Source of the DNA: Chara braunii
Lineage: Eukaryota > Streptophyta > Charophyceae > Charales > Characeae
DNA: 40,717 nucleotides
Reading direction: 5' to 3'
Assembly: GCA_003427395.1 (NCBI GenBank)
Contig: BFEA01000180.1
Location: forward strand, 1,995,049-2,035,765
Under the pieces are notes generated by a model that was given only the letters and a program-made list of their open reading frames with translations, had not been told where the DNA came from and did no database searches. Each line of letters opens with the position of its first letter. The stretch's first letter is position 1. Position numbers and translations under genes: made by a program. This document shows positions 1 to 9,360 of the stretch, piece by piece.

Positions 1-403
1 CAAGATGCCCTGAACAGAAAAGAATTGTGTAATTGGCTTTGCGTAGGCCTGAGAAAAGGGGGCCTAGCAAGATGCCCAGAACAGAAAAGACTTGTGTAAC
101 TGGTTTTGCATGGGCCTGAGAAAAGGGGGCCTAACAAGAAGCCCAAGACAGAAAAGACTGGTGTAATTGGCTTTGCGAGGACCTGAGACAAGCGGGTCTG
201 GCAAGATGCCTAGAAGAGAAAAAGACTTGCGTGATTGAATTGGCATGAGCTTGAAAATGGGCCGGGCAATACGTCTGAAAAAGAAAAGAATTGTATGATG
301 GATTTTGTACAGATCTGAGAAGAGAAGTTTTCAGACTGAGAAACGGATGAGTAACTGGTCCACATGGGCTTGAGAAAAAGGCCTAACAAGATGTTTTGGG
401 AAA
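1..403. repeat. 67-bp minisatellite, about 6 decaying copies
   Basis: Copies begin at 1, 68, 135, 202, 267 and about 333, each starting with CAAGATGCC or a variant and ending with GGCCTRR. The first three are exactly 67 bp, the fourth is 65 bp, and later copies are shortened and diverged. A remnant start (CAAGATG) is visible at 387. The array probably continues beyond the left edge. 67 is not a multiple of three and the open frames across it are incidental, so I do not read it as coding. Confidence 0.9.
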
Positions 404-633
404 ATAAATGCACAAGGGATGAGTCGAGCGTTGCACAAGGAGAGTCAACTAAGTATAAGGCAAGAAAGGACAGAGGATGATATGCATGCGGAATTGGCAG
501 GACTTGAGAAAAGNCGGGGAAAATGACCCGGAGAAAGGCATGTGGATTGGCTAAGCCGGAACCTTGGGGAGAGGAAAAGTTGTACTGAAAACATGGATTG
601 CACAGGCAAAAAAAAAAACAAAAAAAAAAAAGC
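404..633. other. Non-coding spacer ending in a poly(A) tract
   Basis: No gene is recognised. The stretch ends in two A runs separated by a single C (about 608-631). The methyltransferase-like reading starts directly after it. The A tract could be the tail of a retrotransposed copy or a simple low-complexity stretch. Confidence 0.5.
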
Positions 634-1115
634 AGATTATTTGTGGATGTTGTCTGCTCAAGAATGTTTTTTTCAATGAAATAGAAAGATAGAATTGAGA
701 TTACGAAGCACTTAGGGGGAATTGTGCCTATGTTCATTGATTCGAAGTGGGTAGCACCACAACAAAGGCGGCAGTTGTTCTGGACGAACATCCCCTTTCG
801 GAGCAAATCCCTGACATTGAGTCACATCCAAAAACTTGCCTACAATTTGTTATCAACAATNCCAAGGCATATAATGAGAAAACCCATGGTGTTGTAACAA
901 GAAATTGTCTTCCTGGGAATAAAGCCAGCATGCCAGTAGTTGAGCATATAAAGCAAGGAGAGCATCGTCTGCCTCATGTTATTGAAGTCGAAAGAATTAT
1001 GGGCTACCCTGCTGGGTATACAGAGTTGACTGAAGAGGAAGTTCGTGTCTCGACTGAGGGAAAGAAAAAGAGACAGAGCTATGATGGAAATGAGCAACCC
1101 GGTCTAAGCTATAGG
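634..1115 (+). pseudogene. DNMT3-like cytosine-5 DNA methyltransferase, C-terminal catalytic fragment, frameshifted
   Basis: The C-terminal motif series of a C5-cytosine methyltransferase is legible in order across three frames. Near 660 there is LLKNV, equivalent to motif VI ENV with Glu replaced by Lys. At 721-800 there is VPMFIDSKWVAPQQRRQLFW followed by TNIP, matching the DNMT3 'IDAK...R.R.FWGN.P' block, motif VIII. After a frameshift near 800 comes LSEQIPDIESHPKTCLQF, then VVTRN and VIEVERIMGYPAGYTEL near 985-1025, the motif IX region. A decayed motif X (MSNPV) lies in another frame near 1090-1105. The SAM-binding and catalytic Cys half (motifs I-IV) is absent. Known of the family: these enzymes methylate cytosine at C5 using S-adenosylmethionine. 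This copy has at least two frameshifts, in-frame stops and Ns, so it is dead. It lies about 230 bp before a polypurine tract and LTR on the same strand, which suggests cargo of a retrotransposon. Confidence 0.6.
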
Positions 1116-1334
1116 AAGNAAAGAGAGGTCCGAAGAAGAACCTTTNACTCCCCCATACCNTCCTCCACCCCAAGGGACGGGAAGCTAAAGAAAACCCTAA
1201 GAAAGGAATGGGAAAGGACACAAAGGACCCTGACAAGCTAACTACCCATCTNGCCCCGCCCCCTCTTCCCCCCTGTCTACCANTCNCGAATCCTTACTGA
1301 CTANGGACTGGTGCGCGATGAGGACATCACGAAT
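1116..1334. other. Non-coding spacer between methyltransferase fragment and polypurine tract
   Basis: Low-quality stretch with six Ns. An open frame continues from the methyltransferase reading but is basic low-complexity sequence without recognisable motifs. Confidence 0.4.
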
Positions 1335-1346
1335 GAGTGGGGGGAA
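1335..1346 (+). other. Polypurine tract before a 3' LTR
   Basis: GAGTGGGGGGAA lies immediately before TGTGTCGAGACTGG. A G-rich purine run abutting a TG dinucleotide is the usual plus-strand primer and U3 boundary of LTR retrotransposons. Confidence 0.6.
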
Positions 1347-1532
1347 TGTGTCGAGACTGGTGAGTCCCAAATGAGTTCCCGTCACTCGAGAGACTGTATA
1401 TAGCTAACTTGTGCACGGCAGAGAAAACCGGAGGCAACTCAAGCATGGCTTGGGTACTGGCCTGTGCTGCTTTGCAGTTTACCTTTATTTCATATTGATT
1501 CAAGGCTTGACTATCTTCAAATTGATCCTACA
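1347..1532 (+). mobile_element. 3' LTR of a + strand retrotransposon (compact reading, TG...CA)
   Basis: It begins TGTGTCGAGACTGG directly after the purine tract. It carries a TATA box (TATATA, 1397-1402) and can be closed at CCTACA (1532), giving a 186-bp LTR. The right end is uncertain: without the 5' LTR in the window the length cannot be verified. An alternative is a longer LTR starting at TGTCG (1349) and running to CGACA at 2958, since other LTRs in the window show TGTCG at a terminus. Confidence 0.45.
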
Positions 1533-2243
1533 GGGATCACCTTCTGTTATCCTTGGATAACAGGTCGGTTTCCGGCTCAACTCTAATTCACTCTTGCCAC
1601 TCAACCTAAAAGGCTTTAGCCGTGTGGTTTGATTTATTGGTTGTGTTTTTACCCGGAATTTAATTGAATGGCCATTTAATACAGATGTTGAGTACTTAAT
1701 TTTGAGAGTTGCGCAAAGAGTGAGGCTTGTATGGCTAAAGCGAGGGGTGTGAGCGCAAAAAATGGTTGAAGTTGACCCGGTGTAATGTGTGCTCTGTTGA
1801 TGTGAATTTTTGATGTGATTACAAGTATGTTCTGTGAATTGAAGTCCAAACTTGGTTTTGCGTACGATTATATGTGTACATATATATTTGAAGGAAGCCA
1901 CATCGTGATTGTGAGAGTGATCGTCTTCTATCTCATGACTTTTATATCATGTTTCTTGTATTCGCCCGACCCATTGAGGCCGCGCATAGTGATTAAGTAG
2001 GTGTTGCACTGAGAGAAAAAAGGTCCCCTTTGACCTTTTGCTTCTTAGAGGTATTATGGTTGGACGTTGTAGTTTGTGGCAGCCATTAAGGTCAAACCCC
2101 TTGATATTTGACCGCCACGACAACTTGGAGCTGTCTACTCAACCCCTCTGCACAGGGTGCAGAAGAGGGTGTGGTCTTCAACCGCACATGGCGGTTGTCT
2201 GGCGTCGAGAGATTAACCCTCAAAGCGCATGTCAGCCGACGCC
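1533..2243. other. Non-coding stretch with several short foldbacks
   Basis: No gene is recognised. From 2005 onward there are short inverted repeats such as AGGTC/GACCT around 2021-2036, GGTCAAA/TTTGACC around 2090-2112, and TCTGCA/TGCAGA around 2147-2163. The loops are C-rich (CCCC, CAGGG). These resemble units of the larger hairpin array at 9361-12010. Confidence 0.5.
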
Positions 2244-2958
2244 TGAGCGTCGAACGCGACCCTCGAGATTATCAAGGGCCGCGAGACTACGAGTACTACA
2301 TAGTACCCCATGAGCGTGAGTGCTTGCGTATGCCCGCATGGCTGGTTAATATGAGGAGGTCATGCGCTTGCTCGGTATTTATAAGGAAAATCCAGCGCGC
2401 GATACCTATCTGATTCTTGCTGCATAGAGTTATGGGTCGGATACTGAAGGGACTAAGAGTATTGTTATGTCGTGGTGTTGTTTGTAGTGGTTGTTTTGTG
2501 TGTGTCCATGTGTTATGCGTGGTAAGTGTGAGTGTTGTGGCGTAACACGTGGTGTGTAGGGTGCGTCCTAGTCGACCGACGTCGGGTCGTGCTTGGGACT
2601 TCAGCCCCCCAGTGCATCGATTCGCGTGCGGGTTTGATTTTGGGCGTTCGACCGCGAGTACCCCCTATGCTACAGCGAGAGAGAAACGCCCTCGGCTGGG
2701 CTACCTCTGCAATTGCATACGAAAATTTTTCGCATGTGGTTCAGTAGCTCGGCGGGGATACGCCCACCTAAGGGATCGTGACAGCTCCCGCAGCAGGAGG
2801 TAAGCAGTGCCTCGCGTGACCCTGTCTTGTCGTAGGGGTTCGCGAGAGGTACAGCTGGCGCATTCGGCCGGAGCGGCAAACGCTCTCCGCGACAAGTCAT
2901 GCCAAAATCGTGCGTGACGCGGCCGGGAGTGTCCCCGTGCGGGACCGATCACCCGACA
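2244..2958 (+). mobile_element. Probable solo LTR, + orientation, related to the LTR at 8105
   Basis: Bases 2600-2958 align as a diverged inverted copy with 8105-8470. Shared blocks include GTCACGCA, CTTAGGTGGGCGTATCCC, GAGCTAC and CGCTGTAGCATA (read on the minus strand here), and both end ...GGACCGAT...CGACA. A TATA-like TATTTATAAG (2376-2385) sits about 575 bp from the end, similar to the other LTR. ACGCC flanks both sides (2239-2243 and 2959-2963) as a possible 5-bp target duplication around TG...CA. The primer site expected after a 5' LTR is absent, which favours a solo LTR. The left boundary rests only on the short flanking repeat. Confidence 0.5.
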
Positions 2959-3886
2959 ACGCCAAATATCCTTGTAAGGGTATTTGGTACGATAGTCTTC
3001 CCAGACCTTATTAAGCGACGTCCCCGTTGCACCAAGCATTCCTATTCAACTGCTGGTTTAAACATAGCTTCAAGAAAAAGTATATTATATCCTCTCTCGA
3101 GTCTGTAACTTAACAAAAACGATCATTAAGTTATATCGACTCCAAGCCTCGATTTCTCAAAAGAAGCGGACAAAGTCATCGGTCAAAAATATCATTTAAC
3201 TCTTCACCAATATAGAAATCTACAATAGCCAAATAATCGGCTAGGCACAGACACGCTTCAACCTTTAACTCAACAATGTGGATAAAGTCACTTTCCACCC
3301 GCTATAATCCCAGACGGGAAGTCATTCAATTCCAAATTTAAGACTACCTCACTTCCGGTCTCTTTGAGCGACATTTTATCACACCGGGCACCCAGATCAT
3401 CCTGCCACTAGCTAAAACTCAATCTAGTGGCGGCTTACGACGATCATTCAGGCTCACCCAGTCATACCTCCTTTTCAAGTTTTTCTCAAGGGGGTACCCC
3501 ATTGTGGGGAATAATCATGCACCTCAATCTTTCAGCCAACTAGAAGATTAGGGTGGTTGACCCTATCACACGTGTCACTTATGTACCTCATGGGTAGGGC
3601 CCCGTTAAGCCCTAATCCCGCGCTGCAGAAGTCACTCGTCTCAATCATTCATCAAGCGGATGGGTATGGGTATTCATTAAATCTTCAAAATAAAAGAAAA
3701 CCACCCCGTTTGCCCATAAGTCCTACTTTTATGAGTAGGGTTCTTCGCTTCCTGTATACACTTTGTCAATCTCACCCCTAAGTTTTTGCTTAGTGAGCAG
3801 ATTCTCATAATTTTCTTCCAAAATAAAGTTTATTTATTTCACACTCATTGACAATGCCACTTTCAATAAAACTAAAGCCAACTGGA
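2959..3886. other. Non-coding AT/CT-rich stretch with isolated hairpins
   Basis: No credible gene. A 12-bp stem with one wobble (CCAAATATCCTT / AAGGGTATTTGG) occupies 2962-2987. A perfect 8-bp stem GCCACTAG / CTAGTGGC lies at 3404-3431 with a 12-nt loop. The 74-codon open frame at 3557-3781 has no recognisable features. Confidence 0.5.
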
Positions 3887-4235
3887 GGGTCCCCAAAATC
3901 AGGTGGGCTCCCTTACTGCAGACGACGCTCCCACCGGCTATTAGTCAACTCAGTCTTCTCAATCATGGAAATCATTGTCGCACGCTAGACCGTTCGCATC
4001 ATATAACAACTAAGTGAAGGATCCCTGAATCTGGCGGGTTTCCCTGCCGCAGGTGACACCTCCACCAGTTACCATATGACTTAAACAAATGGGGATGCTG
4101 ATTCTGATGGTTCTTTCCTTGCCCTCTGCCGCACACAAAGCCACCCATGACTCACAACCAAAGGCCAAACATGAGGGGTTCCAGAATCAGGCGGGTTTCC
4201 CTGCCGTAGATGACACCCTCACCGGGAGTTGAGAA
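3887..4235. repeat. Three diverged tandem units with nested inverted repeats
   Basis: Units begin near 3887, 4019 and 4177 with GGTCCCC/GGATCCC/GGGTTCC, then AATCAGGYGGG, a CCCTGCCGYAG core and a closing CCCACC/CTCCACC/CCTCACC. Each can fold: an outer stem (GGTGGG with CCCACC in unit 1, CTGGCGGG with CTCCACCAG in unit 2) surrounds an inner CCTG-CCG-CAGG palindrome in unit 2. Spacing between units is 132 and 158 bp. Confidence 0.65.
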
Positions 4236-5123
4236 CCAACATAAAGAAGTTGTCGATTCTAGCGGAGGATAAAACTCTTATATCCCAAAAATCTTTCAAG
4301 CCACCCTGCCACTCAAGGATGTGCCTTCCATAAAGTGTATTAAGACCCCTTTCCACTTGAAGGAGAATCGGCGATAAAAATCTCTCAGCCGTCCTCCCAC
4401 GCACGGATGGACTATCCATATAATCCTTAAAATATATTTCACTTGAAGATGAGTCCAGATGAAACCAAAAACCATTTAGGCTGCCTTCAGGCATAACCTC
4501 TCTCTTTATATAATTTTCTGAACTCTTCAAGTCTCCCATAAATCCTCACTAATAGTCACGCTTTCTTCACTTTATCGAACCCTTTTTGGTTCGCACATTT
4601 TACTGCCCTTTTGTCACTCCTTTATTTCATTTTATTAACCTTTTATTTCTCATATATCAAATACGGGAAAGCCACACAAAGCCTCAATGGTGAGAATGCC
4701 AATGACAACCAAAAACGCGCACGATCCTGCAACCAAGGGGAATCAAACTTCATACCAAGATAATATACCTTATGAATCATACAAGACTGATATATACAAA
4801 ACGATCTCAATCTTTCTGACAAAGATAAAAGGAGGTTAGTGTACGGACAGTCGAATCTTACAAGGTCTCTTCTTGCATTCAACCAAACCTAGAGCCAGCC
4901 TAAAGAGTGGATAGTCAAACCCAAAAAACGTATGCACAACCCCAAGAAGTAAAAACTCCCACCCGAAATCTAGAATATATACAAGATCAAAAGTCTGTCT
5001 AAAAACAACTTAGAGACTCAGCTTCAAGGAAAAATAAGTCGACGACTTCCTACCTAGCTACTAATGGAGTCTTCTGCAACGCCATAGCCCTTTGAGTGTT
5101 TATTTATAAGTCGTTTAAGACCG
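4236..5123. other. Non-coding stretch downstream of gag
   Basis: Two minus-strand open frames (4219-4539, 106 codons; 4643-4882, 79 codons) are present, but neither shows recognisable retrotransposon pol motifs or other domains. The first overlaps hairpin-like repeats such as CACTTGAAG occurrences. This is where a protease-RT-integrase region would be expected if the gag element were complete; none is visible. Confidence 0.45.
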
Positions 5124-6302
5124 TCAGCACCATTCAATCATTGTTTTGCTGTAGACGAGACATGTAAATTGGTAATAGTTACTGGGAGGAACCAAACCCT
5201 TGCCTAAAGCATGCCGGTCTGACCTCTTAGCTTTTCCCTTTGCCATCTTACATCTACGAGGGATATGACCAGACTTTCCACAACAAGCACATACTACCTT
5301 CGACCATTGATCTCGCCGCCTGCTATTTCTTCGCTCTTTCCAACTCGCAGTTGACGACGCACCCGTGTTGTCACACCCTGTTTTAGGATCCGATATAGCA
5401 AGCGGTAGAGTCATACTAACTTCTCCCTGAACCCTTTGCTCCTCTGTCCTTTTCTTTCTTGGAGCGTCAAACATTCTCTCACAGGTATGCGCTGCAGCAT
5501 TCCTCATTCTAGGCTGCATCTCTTTTCTTTCCACACACGACTCTCTGTTTTCCTCTTTGCTCCATCTATGATATCGTTCGACGATCTTAGCGTCCTTCTG
5601 AAATTCATCTTTCTTAGCATCAGAGGTGGCTACTGCAGGATCATTCGACCCCTTTCCAAGCTCACTCTTCTCATTATCCACCGCCTCCTTTCTTTTCCTT
5701 GCCACTCGCACAGTATGGCAGAGGTACTGGTTGAAATCCCTTTGCTCAAAGTTCTCTCGGGTCTTACCCCATATTAGTCTCCCCTCTGTCCCACGAATCA
5801 GGTCTCGCTGCTCGGCGTCTGTGAAGTTCATGAGGAAAACAAAACACTTGTCATGTTCAGACAACGCCCAGCCCTTGTGTGATGCGCGTTCATACTCTGC
5901 CAGGAAGTGCCCTACTGACACATAACTATATCGATCTATCTTCTCAAGATCGTCTTCAGTCAGTTGTTCCTCACCTAGCCGGTACTTATTCCACATGTCA
6001 TCATAAAACCTCCTCCATGATGACCCCGCTCTTCTAACCAACCCACCGACTTCATCCTTCAAGCCTATATGGATATACTTTATGACTTCCTTCAGCATCT
6101 GCTCCTCACTGCATTTGTAATGGGACGCTATCTGCCTAAACTTATCAAGGAAGTCAGAAACATGATAGCCCTTGAAGAAGTCGATCTCAACCTTAGGTAG
6201 GTTGTCTCGCTCCCACTCACGCACACCCAACAGGTAGGCAAGTTCCTCGACCCCAATCTTCCCTTGAGACGCTTCCATCTCGAGCTCCATCGACCCCATC
6301 AC
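5124..6302 (-). CDS. gag: Gag-like capsid/nucleocapsid protein of LTR retrotransposon 2
   Basis: A 392-residue open frame with no internal stop. The N-terminal 200 residues have the helical Ty3/gypsy gag layout: a KVEIDFFKGYHVSDFLDKF block near residue 38, and FVFLMNFTDAEQRDLI near 155-170 that parallels IFLTNFTDTERQTVL in the gag at 31481-33007. A CCHC zinc knuckle CACCGKSGHIPRRC (C-X2-C-X4-H-X4-C) lies near residues 335-350, followed by a basic tail. The region between is Lys/Glu-rich and probably disordered. In the family this protein assembles the cytoplasmic particle and binds the RNA through the knuckle. The ATG is preceded by a second possible start one codon in (MMGS). About 1.8 kb of leader separates it from the primer site at 8086. 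No pol follows, so the element looks non-autonomous. Confidence 0.8.
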   Translation of the reverse strand: MMGSMELEMEASQGKIGVEELAYLLGVREWERDNLPKVEIDFFKGYHVSDFLDKFRQIASHYKCSEEQMLKEVIKYIHIGLKDEVGGLVRRAGSSWRRFYDDMWNKYRLGEEQLTEDDLEKIDRYSYVSVGHFLAEYERASHKGWALSEHDKCFVFLMNFTDAEQRDLIRGTEGRLIWGKTRENFEQRDFNQYLCHTVRVARKRKEAVDNEKSELGKGSNDPAVATSDAKKDEFQKDAKIVERYHRWSKEENRESCVERKEMQPRMRNAAAHTCERMFDAPRKKRTEEQRVQGEVSMTLPLAISDPKTGCDNTGASSTASWKERRNSRRRDQWSKVVCACCGKSGHIPRRCKMAKGKAKRSDRHALGKGLVPPSNYYQFTCLVYSKTMIEWC

Positions 6303-7593
6303 CCGTTGAACAACAACGAGCGGCGTTAGGGTCGAGGTTCGGAGGAAGTCACGTAACTAGATCTAAATGCAGAATATATCCCTACTAAAATGTGTGGTTT
6401 TCATAATGAAAACGCATATAAGAATTTTATTCAGAACAATGACATTACCGAAGAGAGTCTTTAAGTAAATATCCACCTAAAATAAAACATAAATATTCAA
6501 TGATAAATTCCTCAAATCATAACTCAGGCATTAACCAATTATAGTTTCTAGTATTACAAAAGAACACAATATACATATACCATATAGGTGGATACTCCAA
6601 ACATGAATCCAAACTGCAGTACAACCCATGATAAATAACATATACTTACAATAATAATCACAACATAGTAAGCATAACTTAATGGCAAGGGTTGTAACTG
6701 AAGAGCATAACAAACATTATACGCAACAACATGAAACCAACTCAACTGTCAGTCATATAATAAGATAAACCTCAACAACGTATTCCATATTCTATAAGGC
6801 AGGAATGAGACCAGCGATGAGTAAACAGCATGATACAATTGTTACCCCTTCAACTCTTTAAATGAAGCATATATTACAGAGGGGCGGTGTAATCCTCATA
6901 AGATAACATCTTGACTCTTGAGCCCCGCTCTAAAGATCAAGCCTCACCGCAACCTCCTCTGTTTCCAGCGTTTGCACCTCACCGAACCTATTACGGTTAG
7001 CAAGACAACCCCACTCATACCTATTAAGATAACAGGTGATGATCCCGCACCTTTTTAAATATGGTGGCCCTACGTAGCGAGAGTCTGACCTAGGTCGTCA
7101 CTCTAGACCCACCCTGGCTAAGCAGTAGTTGTCATACTCTGCCATCAAGGTTCAAGTAAGGGAACAAACTCCTTTCTCTTTTTTTACCTGATAATGTAGT
7201 TACTTTCATATTCAAAGGAAAGATAACAACATCCCACAATGGACCAGGAACATAGTTCCGGCGTGGGTCTTACTATCATTCTCAAGACTGATAGCTACTT
7301 CCTTAAGTCTCAACGAGGGGATAACAATTCAAGAATGCACTTCCACTGAGGACGAATTATACATGCTGACTAACTCCCTTTAGGAAGAACCACCCTCCCT
7401 AGGAATGAGTCACCCCACTCACTTCTGGTCCTATGCCAGATGTGGGTTTCATGCAAAGTCTATGTCCTCTCTGAAAGACAATCCATTCATACGTCATCAA
7501 TCAGACCTTAAACAAAATACACAAAAACGCATATATATAGCACCAACCAGATAAAAATTATCATAAAAATAAATATATATATACATATATATA
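6303..7593. other. AT-rich leader of element 2, no gene seen
   Basis: AT-rich sequence with a short AT run near 7570-7596. Small foldbacks are present, for example TGAGT-CACCCC-ACTCA at 7406-7421. No open frame looks coding. It lies between gag and the leader ORFs of the same minus-strand element. Confidence 0.45.
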
Positions 7594-7851
7594 TTACGTA
7601 TACTTAAAACATATGTCTCTCTTCAGGTTAGTAAAATCGCTAGCTAAATAATATCTATTTCTCAAACTTTTATCGGTCGTTACATCTAGACAATCTGCTA
7701 GGTAACTCAACTCACCGCCAATTGATACCGTCGAAGGATTTAGGCAGACAATACCTATCGTACAATAATTTAGTCTGAACTCAAGGAAAAATTTTGCCAT
7801 TAAACCCCTGACTTCGCACTTATCAGTCACTCCCTCATCCATGTCGCTCAC
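7594..7851 (-). CDS. Hypothetical leader ORF of element 2
   Basis: An 85-codon open frame just downstream (in element orientation) of the 65-codon ORF next to the primer site. I recognise no domain. Its position between primer site and gag parallels the accessory ORFs of the larger element at 33331-34896, but I see no clear sequence match. It could be non-coding. Confidence 0.25.
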   Translation of the reverse strand: MSDMDEGVTDKCEVRGLMAKFFLEFRLNYCTIGIVCLNPSTVSIGGELSYLADCLDVTTDKSLRNRYYLASDFTNLKRDICFKYT

Positions 7852-7880
7852 ATATCAGAAGCCCCCTCAAAAGCAAGGCT

Positions 7881-8078
7881 CTATCGACCAGGGGAGGGCG
7901 GCTCAGCTTGACCTCTTATAATAAGCACTTCATACTTAAGCCACAGTCTTAAGACATCTTCAACGATAGTCAAGGTATCAAACAATCGACCATATGCGTC
8001 CAGAGAAAGCTTCTCTTTTTGCCTAATTCTCACTTTTCCATACCCGGATGTCGTTCCACCAGGGACAACGGCAAGCAA
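7881..8078 (-). CDS. Leader ORF adjacent to primer site of element 2, weak PC4-like C-terminus
   Basis: A 65-codon frame that begins only a few bases after the primer-binding site on the minus strand. Its middle reads GKVRIRQKEKLSLDAYGRLF and continues into a helix-like stretch ending LRLWLK. A K-x-x-S-L turn followed by an amphipathic helix is the layout of the C-terminal part of PC4/Sub1 domains ('KGISL..eqw..L'). That resemblance is weak and is inference. The larger element also carries PC4-like ORFs in the same place between primer site and gag, which raises the prior slightly. Short length and lack of an obvious upstream beta-strand region argue for a fragment. Confidence 0.35.
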   Translation of the reverse strand: MLAVVPGGTTSGYGKVRIRQKEKLSLDAYGRLFDTLTIVEDVLRLWLKYEVLIIRGQAEPPSPGR

Positions 8079-8088
8079 CCGTTATCCC
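8062..8088 (-). promoter_or_regulatory. Hairpin abutting the primer-binding site, element 2
   Basis: Arms 8062-8071 (GGGACAACGG) and 8079-8088 (CCGTTATCCC) pair over 10 positions with one G-U wobble in the minus-strand RNA, around a 7-nt loop. The stem includes the last three bases of the primer site. A hairpin in the same place is present in element 3. Confidence 0.6.
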
Positions 8089-8102
8089 CGACAACGGCGC
8101 CA
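8086..8102 (-). promoter_or_regulatory. Primer-binding site, tRNA-Asp type, element 2
   Basis: On the minus strand this reads TGGCGCCGTTGTCGGGG, matching the complement of a typical eukaryotic tRNA-Asp 3' end including CCA at all but one position. It lies two bases inside an LTR end (...GCGCTCGACA, 8105). This fixes the element as minus strand with its 5' LTR to the right. Confidence 0.8.
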
Positions 8103-8104
8103 TC

Positions 8105-8631
8105 TGTCGAGCGCATCGGTCCGACACTACTCAACGGCAGCGAGGTGTCGCGCGCGGAGGTCCTGCGCCTTGCTAGAGAGCGCTGAACCTCACGGTCGTG
8201 TCACGCAGGACTTATTTTCGAAGAACAATTTGTCACCACTCCAACCGTGCGCGTGTGCTATACCTCTCACGATGCCTTGCGACAGGTCGGGACGTCACGA
8301 GGTACAACTTACCTCTACCCAAGGGGCTGTCACCACCCTTAGGTAGGTGTATCCCTGCTGAGCTACCGACCCACGTACGAAGGTTTTTACATGCCTAAGT
8401 AGAGGTAGGTCGGCCGATGGCGTTTGCTCGATCGCTGTAGCATAAAGTGGGATAAGCGTGGTAAGACGCATTAAGACTGACCCGTCAGATACTCAGGTCG
8501 AACTTTGAGACGGTCGTCTATTTCTGCTTTCGTTCACACTCTCCTTCTGACTACTATGTTTAGAGTATAAAAAAAAACCTTGTCACTACCAAAGATAAAC
8601 TACTCCACTCAATGTATGACTGATATATAAG
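8105..8631 (-). mobile_element. 5' LTR (R-U5 part) of minus-strand element 2
   Basis: In + orientation it starts TGTCGAGCGC directly beside the primer site, so on the minus strand the LTR ends GCGCTCGACA. It shares GTCACGCAGGA with the LTR of element 3 (16679, 35292) and aligns with the solo LTR at 2600-2958. A minus-strand TATA box (TTATATATC, 8621-8631) marks the probable promoter, leaving roughly 490 bp of R-U5. The outer (U3) end is not determined; it may extend well past 8631. The matching 3' LTR is not seen to the left of gag. Confidence 0.6.
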
Positions 8632-9360
8632 ACTTGATTATGAATATCGAGGTATTACCGCTGGGAACCCTTCCCACTTTCACAAGTGCTGAGTGTCCAG
8701 ACTCTTCACGATGTCAATTTGTAGTCCAATCCAAATTATGCACAAAACAGACCTGCACATCATAATGCAAAGACAGTTCACATGCGATGCACTAACGGCG
8801 TTAACCATCAACCATTGACATTGTCCATCACTCCCCAAACCATGCATGACAGCTCTATCTTTCCTGAGATGCAAGCCCAGCCCCCTCACACTTTATTCAA
8901 AGGACCCTTGAGAGTGACCAGGACCATTTAGGCATGACCACAGATGACAGTTTTACTGACCACAAGGTTTGACTTTAGATGTAGGTGTCAAGTCAAAGTG
9001 GAAAAAGTTGAATCGGCAACGACCGACCTGTTATCGAGTGATAACAGAAAATTGAGTCTTTTATGTAGGATTTCTCCTTTAATTGCAGTAGACCAAAGCA
9101 AGACTTGCACACACACAGGTCAACAATGATTTAACATCCCCACTTGATTTCCACATAGTGATATCTAATGGTCACACCCTTAGTTCTGGTTTGTGAGCTT
9201 TAGGATCATCCCAAAGTCTAACCCCTAACTTCTATCTACCCTGAATCGTCTGTCACTCCTCCTTTTATTTCAAGGAGTTTCCCTTCCTATGTCTCAAATT
9301 GTCCCAGGGAAACTCATATTTTCCCTTACTCTCAGTACTTGCAGTTTCTCTCTTGCAGAT
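8632..9360. other. Non-coding stretch, possibly U3 of element 2
   Basis: No gene is recognised. If the LTR starting at 8105 is longer than its R-U5 section, this is part of its U3. Short foldbacks such as ACTCCT/AGGAGT near 9252-9271 appear towards the right end. Confidence 0.4.

Noticed and set aside
1500-1901. 133-codon minus-strand ORF
   Set aside because: No recognisable motif; lies in LTR-flanking DNA and is compatible with chance.
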